Assembly: GCA_029747015.1 (NCBI GenBank)
Contig: JAKOGI010000003.1
Span: 3,160,001 to 3,224,000, forward strand
Direction: 5' to 3'
Length of the DNA: 64,000 bases
From: Carnegiea gigantea
Lineage: Eukaryota > Streptophyta > Magnoliopsida > Caryophyllales > Cactaceae
Part shown: positions 31,250 through 46,200 of the stretch, one piece after another
Position numbering within the stretch: the first letter of the stretch is position 1
Layout of the letters: the number at the start of each line of letters is the position of its first letter
Translations under genes and position numbers: made by a program
The notes under the pieces: generated by a model
The model's input: only the letters and a program-made list of their open reading frames with translations
Databases searched by the model: none
Told to the model about the DNA's origin: nothing

Positions 31250-34200
31250 ATGGACACGGAAGGACTGTCTGTAATCTGCGCCGGCCTCGGATCCATCGAA
31301 GAAGACGATGAAGGCAACCGGGTTGGATACAGGAGGGGGGAGTATTGTTTAGGTACAGTTTGAGGGTGGGGAGAAAAACCCCAGTTTTTGAATCTCGCGT
31401 GTCTGATTTTTCATCGAAATGCTGATTACTTCAGTGTTGATTTTGTTCATTTGCAGATAATTTGAAAGATTTATTAAGATTCTTGCGGCGTGATGACCAT
31501 GATACTAGGGACGTGTTCAAACAAGTGTGTAAATGGAATATTGTAGCCAAGGATTTGATACCCATTATTGAGTATTGCCAAGATGATCGTAATTTGGTCT
31601 TAAATGCAGGTATGTGGTTTATTTCACTGATCAAGAAATGATTGGGCTGGAAATGATCAAAACGATGAGATGAGCTAACTGGGGCGTATTTTTGGTTGCA
31701 GTGAAGGTCTTAGTGTTTCTTACAATGCCTGTGGAGGCTTCATCAAAGGATTATAATGAGCAGTTAGACTATCTTTGGGGTATAAAATCTGCTATCACTT
31801 CCAGTGATGTAATTGCTATTATCGTATCGTTGCTGGAGAAGCCGTTGGAAAATCTGGAATCGTAAGTTCAAATTCCGCCCTTTACTCTCTGTTCCAATTT
31901 GTTTACATATGTTATAGAATGTTGAGCTATGGTTCATATTATGTTATTGAGCAATGATTCACATTCAATTGGTAATGTTGTACCACTTTCATTTAGATAA
32001 GGAGACATATTTGGTTGTTTGCTTCAATGAAACCGTGGTCAAATAGGCCCCAATGACATCTAACTTTCATTTTTAGTTCTGCCTTGACTGCAATTTTAAC
32101 TTGACTCACTAGCAGTATTATTGATCTAAAAAAACCATGAACAGCGATGAATTCACAGAGGATGATTGGAAACTTGTTCAACTGGTTCTCACTCTATTCC
32201 GGAACATGCTAGCGGTGCAAGATATCCCAGTGTATCAACAGGCTGCTGGTGCTGCTAATTTGCTTTTGTCGCTGAGGGACGATTTCCTGGAGAGGCTGTT
32301 TCATGAAAATGTCATGGATGTGATTATAATTATAACCCAGCATGTTAATGGCTCTTGTCGCTATCTGCGACATGATACCTTGCTCTTATTAGAGATATAT
32401 CATTACATATTCATGGGCCAGGATCCAGAACTGATTGCTAAAGTCTGCCTGGAGGATTCAAAGGTTGGTCTGCTATATCCTCTTCTTATAACTCTCAGTA
32501 TTCATTATGGAAAGTACACTTGATTTATGATTAATGTCTTCATACAGACAACACTATTAGCTGATTGTTTTTTGCTGCAAATGACCATTAAGAAACACTG
32601 TACTTGACCTAGATCAATGGATATTTTCTGATAATCCGATGTTGCATTTTGTGACTTGTAAGCTTAAGATGTTGATTGATAGTTCTAGGCATATTGTTCC
32701 ACTTAAAGTCATCTAATTGGTTCATTGTGCTATGCATCTACTTAACTGCTGGCTGCCACACCATTGCGCGTATTAATGAGGACTTAATTGCTCTGCATTT
32801 GGGCTTGAAGACTCAGTTGTTCTGGATTCGGGTTTTTCAGGCAAGCGGGGATACCAAAGATTGTCTTGAAAGTCTCAAATCTATCATGCAGGAGGAGGCA
32901 GAAAAGAGAAAAATTACTAGACTGCATGCAGCTCGACATTCACAGTTCAGTGGGGCTTTTGCTCGACTCACCATGGTAATGTTCATCCCTTAAGCTGATT
33001 GGTGGGTTTCATATCTTCTATTTTCTGATTAGAGCACTTATTTGAACAGGATGGCTCTAAAACAATGTGCAAGGGAACACCTAGCCCTGCTTCTTGTGAT
33101 AAACTCCTAAAACCAGAGAAAGTCCACAGGGGCCCATCGAAAAGGGTTATGAAAGATTACACTCGACTGCCTACAAAAAACAGGAGAATTTTGGAGCTAC
33201 TTCATGACTTTTTAAACCAGTTTTTAACTGGGGGATACAACGGTATTGGAAACGAAATTTACTTCTCCTTACTTCATCCTCCTCCAATTGTGTATATGTA
33301 TCATATCCTGACTACCATTTGCATGGCCATCAGTGTTGATGCGGTTGATTGCTGAGGATATCGAGAAAGAACACCAAGCAATACAAAACAGTGATGTTCT
33401 TATGTTCTTTCAGCTGGCTCAATTCATTACATCTTTTCAATACCACAAGTCCATAATGACAAAGGTGCGGTACAATATTTGGACTTTGGAACATGCTCAT
33501 GATTACGCAAGTCTTCAAATATTTGTGGACGTATTATAATTTTGTCCATACAGATGAAAATTTTGAAGCTCTGCTTTACAACCCCCTGGCGGCTGATTCT
33601 GTGCGGGATCAGTTGTTGCTTGTTGTAAATAACTAGAGCAGCTAGATACTTGGATATACATACCTGATGTCTTGCACTTTAATAAAGCGAATACTTGACC
33701 AAAGTTGAGCGTTAAGTTTTTCGGATTGGCACAGTGAACTGATATGCTCCAACGTGTATATACGTTAATGTCTGAGTGTTTTTTTCCCGCTCCTCCTATC
33801 CAGGCTTTTCTGGAAAGTGGTTTGAATTTGATTGCTTTATGTGCTTGTACAGCTATATCCCTCCCTCTCCCCCGAAAGAAAAAAGAAAAAACCATTGATG
33901 TTTTATTTGTTATTCTCTGTCTTAATTTCTTAATTATGCAACAGCACCTCAAAATATATTTTAAATGAGTTGGTTGGTTGGTGCTTGATGCCTTCATCTA
34001 TAAATTTGTAACGGTGTGGCAGGACTGATAAATCTTTCTCACTTGGGTAGTCTGGTTGAGCCTGAATTGACAACATGTTTTAGCAGTCCTTTTAGCCTAT
34101 CAAATCGTACATACCTGTCATATAGTCTAATCAGTTACCTGTTACTGGAAAGGAGGATTATGAGGCAGCTAAGGTTATCTTTTTGCTAACTAAAGAACAG

Positions 34201-37200
34201 TTCTATTCAACGACTTGATATTCAGAAACAATCTGTCAACTTGTAGTAGCATATGTACATCCTGCCCTCCCCAACCTTTAGTAGATATGGGAATCTTCAC
34301 TAGGCGTTGTTTTCTTGCTTGACAACTAGCGAATTCTGAATCACATATGGACTAGGAGAGTAAGAGAATAGATATATCTAGTGCACTTTCTACTATTTTG
34401 TCAATGCGATGATCAACTTTCTATTTTATTTTGTTTAGAAAGAGCAAATAGAAAAGGCTGTTTCATAGTTACTTGACAATGTGCCTAATCAATTTTCCAC
34501 TGCCGTTTTGTTTCTTTTAGCTGACCCGTCTTTCATCTAACAGTCAAATGCGGAAGCCAACTGTGCACCTTCTGTCAATGATGATGATAGCAGTACATGG
34601 TTTAAAGGTGATATATGCGGACCCATAGCAGCAACCATGAATGAGTCGATGTTTGGATTGGTAGTTGCAAAGTGGCGTCTTGCTTTTGAGGGCTTGAAGG
34701 AAACGAAGAACAATGCATTTCTTTCGGTTGCAGGATCTCTCATGAAAATCATGGTAAAATCTATTGACTTCCAATTTTTGTACATCTGATGTGTTCACTT
34801 CTAAACCAAACTGATGACCTGCATCCCTACTTTCATGAAACTCATGTCTACTATCAACTTCTATTATTAATCCCTTAATGTCTGTCTATAGCACATCTGC
34901 AATGATTGCCATTGGTTCCATCATTTTCTGAAATACAGAACTAGCTTGTGAGATACTGTGTTTATTTTGACATGTATTGGAGCTAGCATGTAAAAGTAAG
35001 AATATTAATTTATGGAATCTATCAGTTATCACATGATTTTAAAGACTAAGAGCGACCACTTGGCTTACAGATACGGATGTTGGATCTAGTGCTCAAGCTG
35101 ATGCCAGACAATTCTGAGGAACCCCAAACTGTTCGTATGATACTTCACAAGTTATTCTATGATCAAACTGATCAAGGATTAACCCAGTTCCTTTTAAATA
35201 TGGTCAGATCATTTGATGCTCATAAACAACCAAAAAGGTGCCAGTAATTATCTAGATTGTTTAAATGTTTGGTCATTATTTTTCTTTTGAATGTGTTTCA
35301 TGGTTTAAATACAAGGCATCCAATCCGGCCTAAATTGGAAAGAGATGGAATTCAGTGAATGCTTGTCCCGTAAAAAGTGCATTTTTGCACTCTTGGAAGT
35401 TCCCTTCTTATCTGTATATTTGAGTTTTGAAATGTTCTTTTTAAATGTGAACGGCACCCCCCCCCCCCCCCAAAAAAAATAGAACGATTAGATGGCTGAC
35501 TTTCAGGTTGTCACTTTGTCATGTTTCTATTCTTTAAATTGTAAGACTTTTCATAATTCTTTCCATCTGGGGACGCCATTAGTATTTGTATGTTTATGGA
35601 AGTGCCATGGGACATATTATTTCATCCAATGTTTTTCACGTTATTTCATTGAATTTATCAACAGTCAACTAAAAACTGATTTGCGTGTCTAGCAATGCTC
35701 ACTTGCAATTGAATTGTTTAAAAAATTCAGGAGTTTAGGGTCACCAAATTCATTGAAATAAGCAATTCGTCATTTAATTCACAACATCCTTGTTTCCTGT
35801 GGAAATATAAGTAGTTTTATTGACAGTCAACTCAGCCATGATTTGTGATCCGACTTTTACAAGTGATCACTCTATCTTTGGATGGATACAATTTACTGAT
35901 GCTACTCCATGCTTATAACAGTGATCTTGCAGATTTAGTGGAGATAATATATGTAGTTATACGGCTCATGGAGAAACTGCAAGTGCATGGTGCATTGAGG
36001 GTAAGCCATTATGATACAATGCATACTGATCTCCATTTTACGGTTCAATTTTGATACTGAAAGCCGCTTCCCTATTAATAAGTTTGATGGTCTATTTGAT
36101 CTGTGTTTGCAGTATATGGTGAAGTTCATGTACTTTACAGTGATAGTGGTGCTTTGAATATGTATTATGCTATAGAGGGATCTGAATATGGGTATTGTTT
36201 TCGATTTCTCGATTGTCTGCAATTTGTTTTGCCGCCATTTGTTTTGGTGAGGTTTTTTTGTAGTGTTGTCTGAACATGATGGATGTGTGAATTTGGCCCC
36301 TTTTTAAGTGATGGCAGGAGGCGGTGCCTTCTGAATTCTTTCTATCAACTACCATGTCAGGTGTTGATATAAGTGGTAGTCAGAAAAGCTGTAGGTTAAA
36401 ATAGAAATAGGAATTCGAAGAAAATTCCTATTCAGCATGAAAGGTGCAATATTAAACTGTTTGTCTCTTCCCATAGATCATATACTTGTATTATGAATAA
36501 TCGTACAAATCCCAAAGTTTTATACATCAACGGGACCTTGCCAACATGCAAAAACAAGCACAATACTAACTTCACCAAGTTTCTCCAAAAATCTCCCAGC
36601 CTTTGCTTAACTTTTTGTTGCATAAACTGGTTGCTATTGATAGGACTCCCGACACATGGGTGCCCAAATTCATTGGGATAATTTGGTTTGCACCTATTTG
36701 TGGCCAATGGAAAATATAACTCTAATCCGATAATCATTTGGGATATATTTGGGATTTCAATATCTTTGTAAATAACAGTTTTCTGTCATAGTTTACACTA
36801 TTCCGTTGCATCCTTCCACTTGATCCTATCATCTCTCTCCAACGGATGTCTCACCTTTTTAGCTCCTTGTGTTTACCTTTATGTCCTTTCCAATCTTGCT
36901 CTCTTGGTTAGGCAAAATGCCTGAAGGTAAAAGCTACATGTCCTCTTCTTCTGCTGTTTGTATGTCGGGACCGATAACCTCGCAACTCATAATGTTGGAC
37001 TCTAGGTTTTCATTCTGCTTCGCACCCATTGCAGATATCCTCAATTTAAATGAATCATTTGAACTGATCATTGGCAATGCCTTGACTATCTCTTTCTAAG
37101 GTTGCAAGAAAATCCAGAAAGGCTAGGAGGAGGAAAAATGGTGATATGAAGAATTTAGAAAATAAGACGGTTGAAGATGCTGCCATCATTCAGAATGACG

Positions 37201-40200
37201 TTCCTGATGTGGGCAGTTATGAGAAAGAAATCCCAACTCAAACAGTGTCCGACAGGAATGAAGAAGATGTCAACGTTCCTATTCAAATTACTGAGGTTGA
37301 GACTTCCAAGGTCAAGGGACAAAATGCAGATGGAAGTCTCCCACCAGCAGTTCAGGAGGTATCTAATGAAAATCACAACAATTTGATTGCTGGAGAAGAT
37401 GATTGTGATTTCTCTTCGGATGAACAGCTTGCCGTAACCGAAGAAGTTGACTTCAAGATAACATCTTTGCTACTCCCTTTGGCAAGCAGCACTATCGTCA
37501 GTAAGCTTTGCTGGTTACTCAAGTTTTATAAGAGCAATTCTAGTAGTACAAATCACTACGTCTTGTGCTTGCTGAGGAGGATATGTGATGATTTGGATCT
37601 TGCTCCCATGTTATATCAGGTGATAATCTCAAAAGAACAACCTAGATTTTGTGATGCCATTAACTATTATATTGGAAATTCATCTCACGATTGCTTGTCT
37701 TCTGGAAAATGTGACAGCTATCCTACCTTGTCATATTTTATGATATCTTGAATGAGCAAAAGGCATGCCCTAATAAAGAATACGAGAGCATTGTTCAGTT
37801 CCTGACTAGTCTGATTCGAAGAATGCTGAGGAAAATGAAGAATCAGCCCCTTCTCTTTGTTGATGTATTATTTTGCAAGACTCGGAAGGACTGCCATTAC
37901 ATTAATGTTGAGTCTATACAGCATGAGGTTGGTGAAATGCAAAAAGAAGTTAAAAACTGGGGTTCTGTTGGAGGAGGTGATCTATCAGGATGCAAGAGAC
38001 GCACTCGGAAATGTTTAGCAGATGCACTAGGGGATGACGAATATGATGTTGTTATCCCTAGTGAGTCTCAGTTTGAGAAGTAAAACATCCAACTTGTTTG
38101 TCTATCACTTCATTCTGTTTTTGTACTGTCCGTTCACATAGTTGTTGAATACTGTTACCTTGACTAACGATTTTCCTTCATCCATAGGTACGGTGACCTT
38201 GATGATGTTGCAGGAGAGAAGGTCCTCCAAACTAGTGGTAATCAGGATGACAAAATGTATGATTTCTATGGCTAAAACCATGCTCAGGAATAGTTGCTTT
38301 TGCACTGCCATATCTTTTAATCGAGATTTCCCATTCTTTTAGAGAAGGGCATCACCTTAAAGGTGATCTTATCGGAGGCATAAAAAGGAAGAGAAGACTA
38401 GTCCTAAATGACAAGCTAGAGGAAAAGATTCGAAGTCTTTATGAGATGTAAGTGTGCTTGGTTCAAGCTTTGGTCTTAGCATGCCAGTTTAAAGCATGGT
38501 TGAGTTTCATTTGTTCTACCTTCGACATCAAAGAAATTCAGTTCTCGTTTTTACTCTGTAGCTCAGCTTTAGGTCAAATTTTGAACAGGATATTTTACTA
38601 TGCAAGCTTGGATATTAGTAATTTGTCAATCAAATTTCAAAAACTGCATCAAGTAACTATATGCTTGTTATTGGCATGTGAACTGAGGGAGCTTCCTTGC
38701 AGTGAATGCTTAATTCATGCTATTTTAACTTTGAAAAGAACACGATTTTGAAACTTAAAAGAAGATATCAACATCGAAGTAAATTCTGTATGCATTTCTA
38801 TTCACTCTACTGACTAACTCATTGCAGCAAATGCATATCTGGGTAATGATTCCTTTACCAAATGAAAGCCATCCTCGTTATGATGTGGGTGTATATGGTT
38901 TGACTTTGTATGGACAGCTTTTGCTGATCTATTTATATTTTGGGAAACATTACAGGTACAAGGACAATCTTAACTGTACTCAGCTCATAGCAGAAGCTCT
39001 TGATCCAGATGGGAATATCTCACCAGCTCAAGTGTCCCGCAAATGTAAAAAATTAGGACTACAACTTCCGTCAAAAGATAGCATCAATCCGGCCCATTCT
39101 TTCGTTGGCAATGATCAATATAACAGTGGTGCAATGGAAACCGATGGCAGCCTTCCCAATTCAAATTGTCCAGATGGTCCTGGTTTTCTGAGAAAACCTA
39201 CGTAAGCATATTAATTCACTTTCTTGTTCTTCTTTTCTTCCAATTGTTTTGGACAATGTCTTGAATTTTCTTAGTAGTGTGGATACTGTCAAATGTCTTT
39301 CAAAATAGGAACAGAAGACAAGTAGTAGAATTTGTCTCTGACTCAAGTTCTCATTATTGCTTCCCAGACATTCTAGGAAGAGAGTCCGTGCTTTGGATAA
39401 GAATCAAGAGCAGAAGATTAGAACTCTGTTTGAGCAGTAAGTAGTTGTTCTGTATTCAGACTGATAACCATATCATTCAGACCAACAGATGCATAACTGA
39501 ATGCATCTTCAAAGTAAACTAGGAAATTGCAATTTATTTTTTTTAAAGCATTTTGTTAACATGTTAAATGTATCTTGGTAGGTTCAAAGATAATAAGCGG
39601 TGTAGCCACTTGATAGCAAAAGAACTTGACCCTGATGGAGCAGTGACAGCAGCCCAAGTCTCCCGAAAACTCAAGAAACTTGGTCTACATACTTCTAGAA
39701 TGAGAACTGAATCAAACAGGAACAGAATCAAAGAGGGTGATGCTTTTACAGATGGAGAGGACTCCGACAACCTAACCTTGTCCTCATTCAGGAAAAGGTA
39801 ATCACTGTGGCATTGTCCTTGTTTAATTCTATGTAAAAGAAATTAACAATCAGAAAATTTAGTTTTCTTCTTGTGTCCTACATTTTGGTGGTGGGTACCT
39901 TATGTGTCCGCCAAAAGCGAGGCTATGAAGGAAATCTTGGAATCCTGTCTGATACATTATGATGGTGAAAGCAAGTATTACATCATTACCAAGTTGTTCT
40001 AAATCTTTGAGAAGTTTATTTTCCTGGAAAAAGTTTTATCAAACTTCGTTGCTCTTTTAATTTCAGCAACTTTATTTACAAGCATGGTTTTTGAATCAAA
40101 TCTCAGGGTTAAAAATGATGATGTGCTATTATCTAGCAAGTTTTTGGGAAAGCCAAGTGATATTGAATCATCCGGGGATAGTTCAGATGATGAACTACTG

Positions 40201-42554
40201 AGCTCCGTTTTGAGGTAAGTGTTCCAAAACTCTCTTTTCTGGCTTCTGCACGCACCATAGTTCAAGGGATAAATATAAAACCTCTTAATGGATATGCAAG
40301 CATTTTCTTTATGGTGATATAAAGCATCAGTACAATATTTTTTGTGGCATTTGGTAGTTTTTGAGTTATGGGTATAACACTGTCATAATGCAGATTGGTC
40401 ATACACATTATGTGAATATATTTGCAGAGTACATTTTTGGGGGGGGGGGGGATTTTTTTTAAGTTTCAGAAGTTCCATGAATGCAGCTGATTGTTTGAAT
40501 TTTGGACTTGAAAAAGATAGACTGGTAGGTAGATAAATGCATGAGGATAGAGTTTGGTTCAGTGAACCATTTTAGTTGCGTTTGGCTGACAATTGTAGTG
40601 TGGCTTTGTACACTCAGATAATGGCGGGTAAGGGCTAAAGGGCATTACACTGATGATCATAGTCCAAAGTACCCAAAAATCAACTGAAATCGCCAGATAA
40701 ACCTTTTTGTTAATATCGCATACAAACAGAGATTTGCTATCTATGCGCACCATCATACGGACTTTGGTTTATGCTCCTAAGGTCAAAGGACTTTGCTTGG
40801 CAGATTGCAGTGCACTATATAAGATCATTCCCCGCAGATTAAGACTGACCGGTGGCATTTCCACATAATACAGGGTCAGTTAATCTATAGGTTAGCCAAT
40901 GAACTGTGGCTGAAATAAATTTAAACCTCTTGCAAAGCTACTTACAGTTCGCCCACTTTAACATGTCCAAGATAAGCTATAAAATATAATAGCCAACATG
41001 CCGGCCTCAGGGGTTGTACTCTGAACATGCTGCGGGGGAATTTCTTGGAGTGATAATTCTGCATTCCATGATAATCATCAGACGTTGTAAGAACGCATTG
41101 TGTTACCCTGTAAACGAATCTTCAAATTGTCTTTAATCTTTCTTTGCTGTATCTCAAGCTTCACTTTCATAACAAAACTTCCTTCTGAATGGCGCTTAGA
41201 ATAATGTCATCGTTTCTGCCTTGCGTCAAAAGTCGACTCCACATTTCTTAGTGAGAGTTATCTACCTCCATTTTTTCTTTTTAAACTTTGCCATTCTAAA
41301 TCTGTGGAACAGCAAATCCAGCAGTCACTCAACAGGAGAAGATAAGCACGTGAACACTTCAATTAAGCAGCCTATTACAGGACAGAACCACACAAATAAA
41401 ATAGGTTTGGGAGAAAGGTAATGATGCTTTGCACCACCATCTTCGTGGTTTAAAATAATATTCACATCATAGCTTTCAATAAATAAATTATAAATGCGAT
41501 TGAGTTAATAGCAGCATCATTCCAATGCAGCTCATCTGTACATTTTGGGTAAAGTGTTACGTTGCCAAGTTCTGTCATAATGCACCGTAATTTTTGCCAC
41601 ATCAGGACGACCCTGGATTTTGTCCTGTGGTGTCTGATTTCCTGCATACATGTGTTTACCAGTTCAACTGGACCTCTCTTAGGGCTTTTGTGGCAAGATC
41701 TAGGATTCATATCAATAAGCATAGCTAGGAAGTTTCTTTTCCTCTAGCTTCAGTCGCCTTTTTTACCGCTTGTATAGCTCTCTGTTATCTCACTTGAGCA
41801 ACTTACATTGCGCCCCCCCCCCCCCCCAAAAAAAAAAAACACACACATCTGTGTTGCCCGAATCCGTCTACATCGTAAGTCCTTCCCTTTTTAAATATGC
41901 AGTTCTTTTAGCATCCTCCAAGTTGGTTTCCACTGATTTTGTTTACTTTATAAATTTCCTTTCCACACATGGAAATGTTTTGGTGGATCATGTGGATTGG
42001 AACCACCTCTTTACATACCAGAGTACGGTTCTAATAGAGGACATTTATAGATACATACGTGCAATCAAAGAAGCTGCTAAATTCTTTTTAGTTTCATACA
42101 TACGTGCGATGCATTTAGTTAGCAGCTGAAATGAATATGTGCAATGATGGAGGTTGTCATGATGCTGCGAAATTGTTGTTTGTCTTTCATGATTATTTTT
42201 GAGTTGTATATGAAAGTTGTGTTTTGTAGATATGAAACAAGTCAAGCAGAAGAAACAGAAAATACTGCTAAAATCCCGACTAGCAGTTCAGAAGATGATG
42301 CCAATGGGGCTAGCATTCAGGGTGACAGACGCTCCAGCTTGCTCAATCAGCAAAAGTTTGAAGAGCCGGCTGATTCATGGAATGAAGACTCCGATCAGGA
42401 TGGGTCTGGTGGCAGAACCGAAAATGCTGACAAATATAATGAACTGGAAGATTCAGGGGCTGAACAATTGGCCAGCCGTATTAGCGCATCACCCAAGAGT
42501 TCTGCCAAGAGAAGGCGGCTTAGAGTGATGATGGATTTTGATGATGATGATTAG
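31250..42554 (+). CDS. TIM: TIMELESS homolog (replication fork protection protein)
   Basis: Twenty exons: 31250-31352, 31457-31609, 31702-31861, 32145-32463, 32841-32975, 33050-33242, 33334-33464, 34544-34753, 35071-35237, 35922-36000, 37101-37619, 37718-38079, 38188-38256, 38343-38447, 38956-39201, 39368-39436, 39582-39797, 40107-40214, 41313-41417 and 42230-42554. They yield 1257 residues. TIMELESS/Tof1/Swi1 proteins travel with the replisome, partner TIPIN, and stabilise stalled forks. The N-terminal helical-repeat domain (residues 20-290) starts LDNLKDLLRFLRRDD. The second conserved block includes ICGPIAATMNESMFGLVVAK and LFYDQTDQGLTQFLLN. The C-terminal third holds two copies of a helix-turn-helix-like module (exons 14-15 and 16-17) and an acidic Ser-rich tail ending FDDDD. 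Splice sites were read by eye; the long intron 7 (33465-34543) is the least certain. Confidence 0.9.
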
Positions 42555-43212
42555 GCCTTGGTAAAACATGCTTTTCTTGTAAATTAACTTTGGCTTTCTA
42601 AGGAGCTGATATATAGAACAGTTGTAAATGAGAGCAGAAAGGTCAGATCATTTGCAAGAATGTACCTTGCTGAGCGACATTTAATGTCAGGTAGTAACAT
42701 GAGGTTTTCTTTTCGTTCTTCCGTTTATTGGAAGAATATCAGAACCCTCTTCCGCCTTGAGTGCCATTAAACTCGTGGAAAATCGCACCTATTAGATTTG
42801 TATTTTTGAAGTGGTCGCTGATGAATAGCTACGTAAGATAATTTAATTATGATTGAAAATGTGACTTGACATGCCCAGGCTCAACTGGCCTGAAGTTATT
42901 TACTAATGTGAGCCGTGCACTTGTCCTTGCTTCAGCCACAATGTTCAAAATTAAACCAACTTGAAACGTCTTCAGTATCACTAAGGGATGAATACAAGCA
43001 TATCTCACCGCAACCTGTGATTACTGATCGCACAAAGCCACTTCATATTTTGACACGAAGAACAAGCATTAAGGGGGCATAATTGGATCGTATTACCAAC
43101 TACTAGAAGCTTTAATTGAAAATCTATTTATAACCTACTGTCGCCTGCTGGAGATCGATCAATTGAGCCAAAAAAAGGGAACATATTTTGAGTACAAAAA
43201 TATTCAATTGAT
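42555..43212. other. Convergent 3' region between TIMELESS and TBL gene
   Basis: Contains the 3' UTRs of two tail-to-tail genes. No other coding sequence, RNA gene or transposon was recognised. Confidence 0.5.
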
Positions 43213-46200
43213 TCAGTTTTGACCTTTGATGTTATCCAACTGCGCAACAAGTAAATCATTCCAAGTGTCCGTAATTCCAGGTAAGCACCAATGCATGCAA
43301 TCATCATGCTTCTTTCCACCAGTTTTGCATGGATGAGCGTCTGCCCTAAACTCGCTCATGTGGGTTATGTTCAAAATATGAAAGCTAGATCCCTTGAGGG
43401 CCTTTCGTAGGTGCTGGTTGACCAGGCGTGTCTCGACATTCGTTCCATTGTTCTCCACAGCAAAGAGTTCTTCAACCTGAACACATCAATCAATGTCAAG
43501 TTTTGCATATAATCTTCCCCAACTACTATGAAACTCTGTGCAACACAAAGTTCTCTAGATGCCACGAGCAAAAACACATAAATTGAGAACTATCAACATC
43601 CAAGTATTAAAAAGTTGAATGCACTGAATAAATGATCCTACAAGCCTATGGACGACAGTAAATAGCTAGAACGACACCTACTTCCTCTGGCAGCAAAGGC
43701 TTCAAACGCGGACAGGAACCCCCTTGGTTCCAGTCGCCTCCTTCAAAGTGTCTGGGAGATTGTGTACGGAAAATTCTTATTCCACCAGGTCGCATTTTTC
43801 TTTCTATGAATGATGTCTGGAACCACAGCAGAACAACAGGGATCACTAAACAGCCAATGAATCCAAGAAATAACACAGCAACAACAAGGGCAGAGATGCA
43901 ACAGCATGAAGGATCCTCCTGCAAAATGCAATTGCCTGAAAGCTGTTTTCATGTATAAGCAGACTGATCCATGGGGCAACACAAACTACGATAATCAGCA
44001 ACTTTTGCAGCTGGCTAATCAAGCACCAAATTCAATCCCTCAAAAGCCACTCAAGATTTTTCAAATTCCGCACCCTGATTATCAGGCCTACATACCTTCC
44101 TCTGACATGGGGCTAAACCTGCAATTATCATCCCTTTCACTGTGAAAATCTGATGTTCTAATTTTTAATGGCCATACTGTTGCTCAGTACAAACTTCGAG
44201 ACAAGACAACATTATTCATACGCTTCAGCATAATTTAGTGATTGAACAATGCTCTTCATCTATCTCTACAACAATACCCTAACGTGATGCCGCCCTCGGT
44301 AAACTTTGAGAAGGTTAAGATTTACACGGTCTCAAGTCTTTATGCTAACTGTTCAAGATTAACAGCGAGGTGGTTGACAACAGACCTGGATAAGACATTT
44401 TCAAAGAATTAAAGCAACAAGAATCAAACTCAGATGTAATTTTTTGAACAGGTGCACAAAAGATAAGTAGGTGGAGTCATTGGATATAGAGGGCCTTGGA
44501 CTTACTAAGATCAAATGGCATTAGTAGAAAGAAAAAGTGGAGTATAGAGATAACTGGGGAGCTTTCAAATGTAAGCCCCTCAGGGGATGCTTGGAGTAAT
44601 CGTGTGAAATGTGATTCAGTAATGATAAGCAACTTACTTTACAAAAAGAGAGAAGGAAACTTTAACACTAAAACTAGCAGCCAGTTCATGCTTTGGACAT
44701 GAAAGCAGCCTAACATCAGTAGATGAGATTTTGATACTCAAATACTTTCTTTCCAAAAGAATAACCCCAGAATCCCATCTATGGATGATAAGTCTGTGTG
44801 TCTATGCTGTGTGTGCTCAATAAACAGGAAGCAAATGACTGTTCAGAGAGGCATTTTTCTAAAGTTCACTATAACACAAACTTCAAAAAATAGCCCCAAA
44901 ATTCACTCCTACTTTCCAAAAAGTGGTCTTGTCCAATACTCAATTTTTCAATTATTAAAAAAATTTTACACCCAGAAGCGTTAATTAATGCATTACCATG
45001 TGGTTCAAAACCATATCCAGACCAGCATCAGGAGGTTTTAGGGGCACTATTGGTATCCCATTCTCAAAAAAGAGCATGGGGGATTTGACAGGATCAAATT
45101 TTGAAGGAGCCCACCACCTGCAAAACCAGCAAGATAAACAACATTATTGTCAACTTTCAGTGACTTCCAAACTACTTAATAAACATAATAAATTAATCTG
45201 TTTAGCGTCTATAATAAAGGATATAACCAAGTTAATATGGAAGCCAAATGAAGCTTGTACATTTACATCTATCCTAATTTATTTATAATGAATTAATGAT
45301 TGCAAGAACAAATACGGATAAAAGATTATACGGCCAATGTACATGGAGTTGTTTCGCTCTGAAATCAATTTGGGAACACGCCAGAGCCCAGAGCTACAAG
45401 CAAATGGACAAGTCTTCATATGTTGAGAAAGAGGAAAAAAAGGGGGAGTGAAGGAAGTAGATGCAAGGAAAATGGGCATATGGTGACTCAGAGCACAGGA
45501 AAAGTTAATTATGAAAAGCAATTTTGTTTTAAAAGAAAACCTTGTAAGACAATCAAAGCATATCCTTTGGTGGGGGGGGGGGGGATGCCGAAGCCATCAA
45601 AGAACAGAGGATGCCAGATATTTTGTACTACAGACTCATTACCAATGTCCAGTATTCAGTATCACAACATCATGTAAGCTAGGAGCTTCAGCCCAATTGC
45701 CATCAGGGACATCAACATCAACTCTGTAGCCATCTTTGTATCCCAGAGATTCTAGCACCCCACCATTAGCGTTAGGTGACCACCTATCCAAAGAGACAGA
45801 GATGTAAATCTGTCTGTCATATCCACATTTTCAAATTGACATCTAACAAGTTCATTTGAGTGATATTATTCTAGGCAATAAGAACGACAATTTTTTGGCC
45901 AATTCTGCTGAAAATGTGAAGCAAGCTGCCTTTTATTCATTAAAGTGTTACTCTGCATTCCAGCAGACACTCAATACAAAAGAGAAAGTGAATTAGCTTT
46001 GCCGACTTGGAAATTTGTCATTCACACAGCAAGAGAAAATATTGGGTTTGTTCATCAAAAGCCAGTGAGAAAAGTACAATCTAATTTCCTGGTGCCTCTA
46101 TCAAATTAGGTTACTTCATTTCTTGGATATTTTGCACCTGTATGTAAGAACATAGGCAACAAGGATCTACCCGCTTCTCTATAATTCATTGTAGAGGAAA

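Noticed and set aside
33554..33626. Possible extra TIMELESS exon (frame reading DENFEALLYNPLAADS)
   Set aside because: The frame that looks protein-like does not match the phase-0 end of the exon at 33334-33464, and no good donor follows. The joined exons 7 and 8 already give the expected family sequence.
43906..44145. Plus-strand 79-residue ORF inside the TBL gene
   Set aside because: It lies in an intron between the TBL exons at 43682-43816 and 44997-45117 and has no recognisable similarity.
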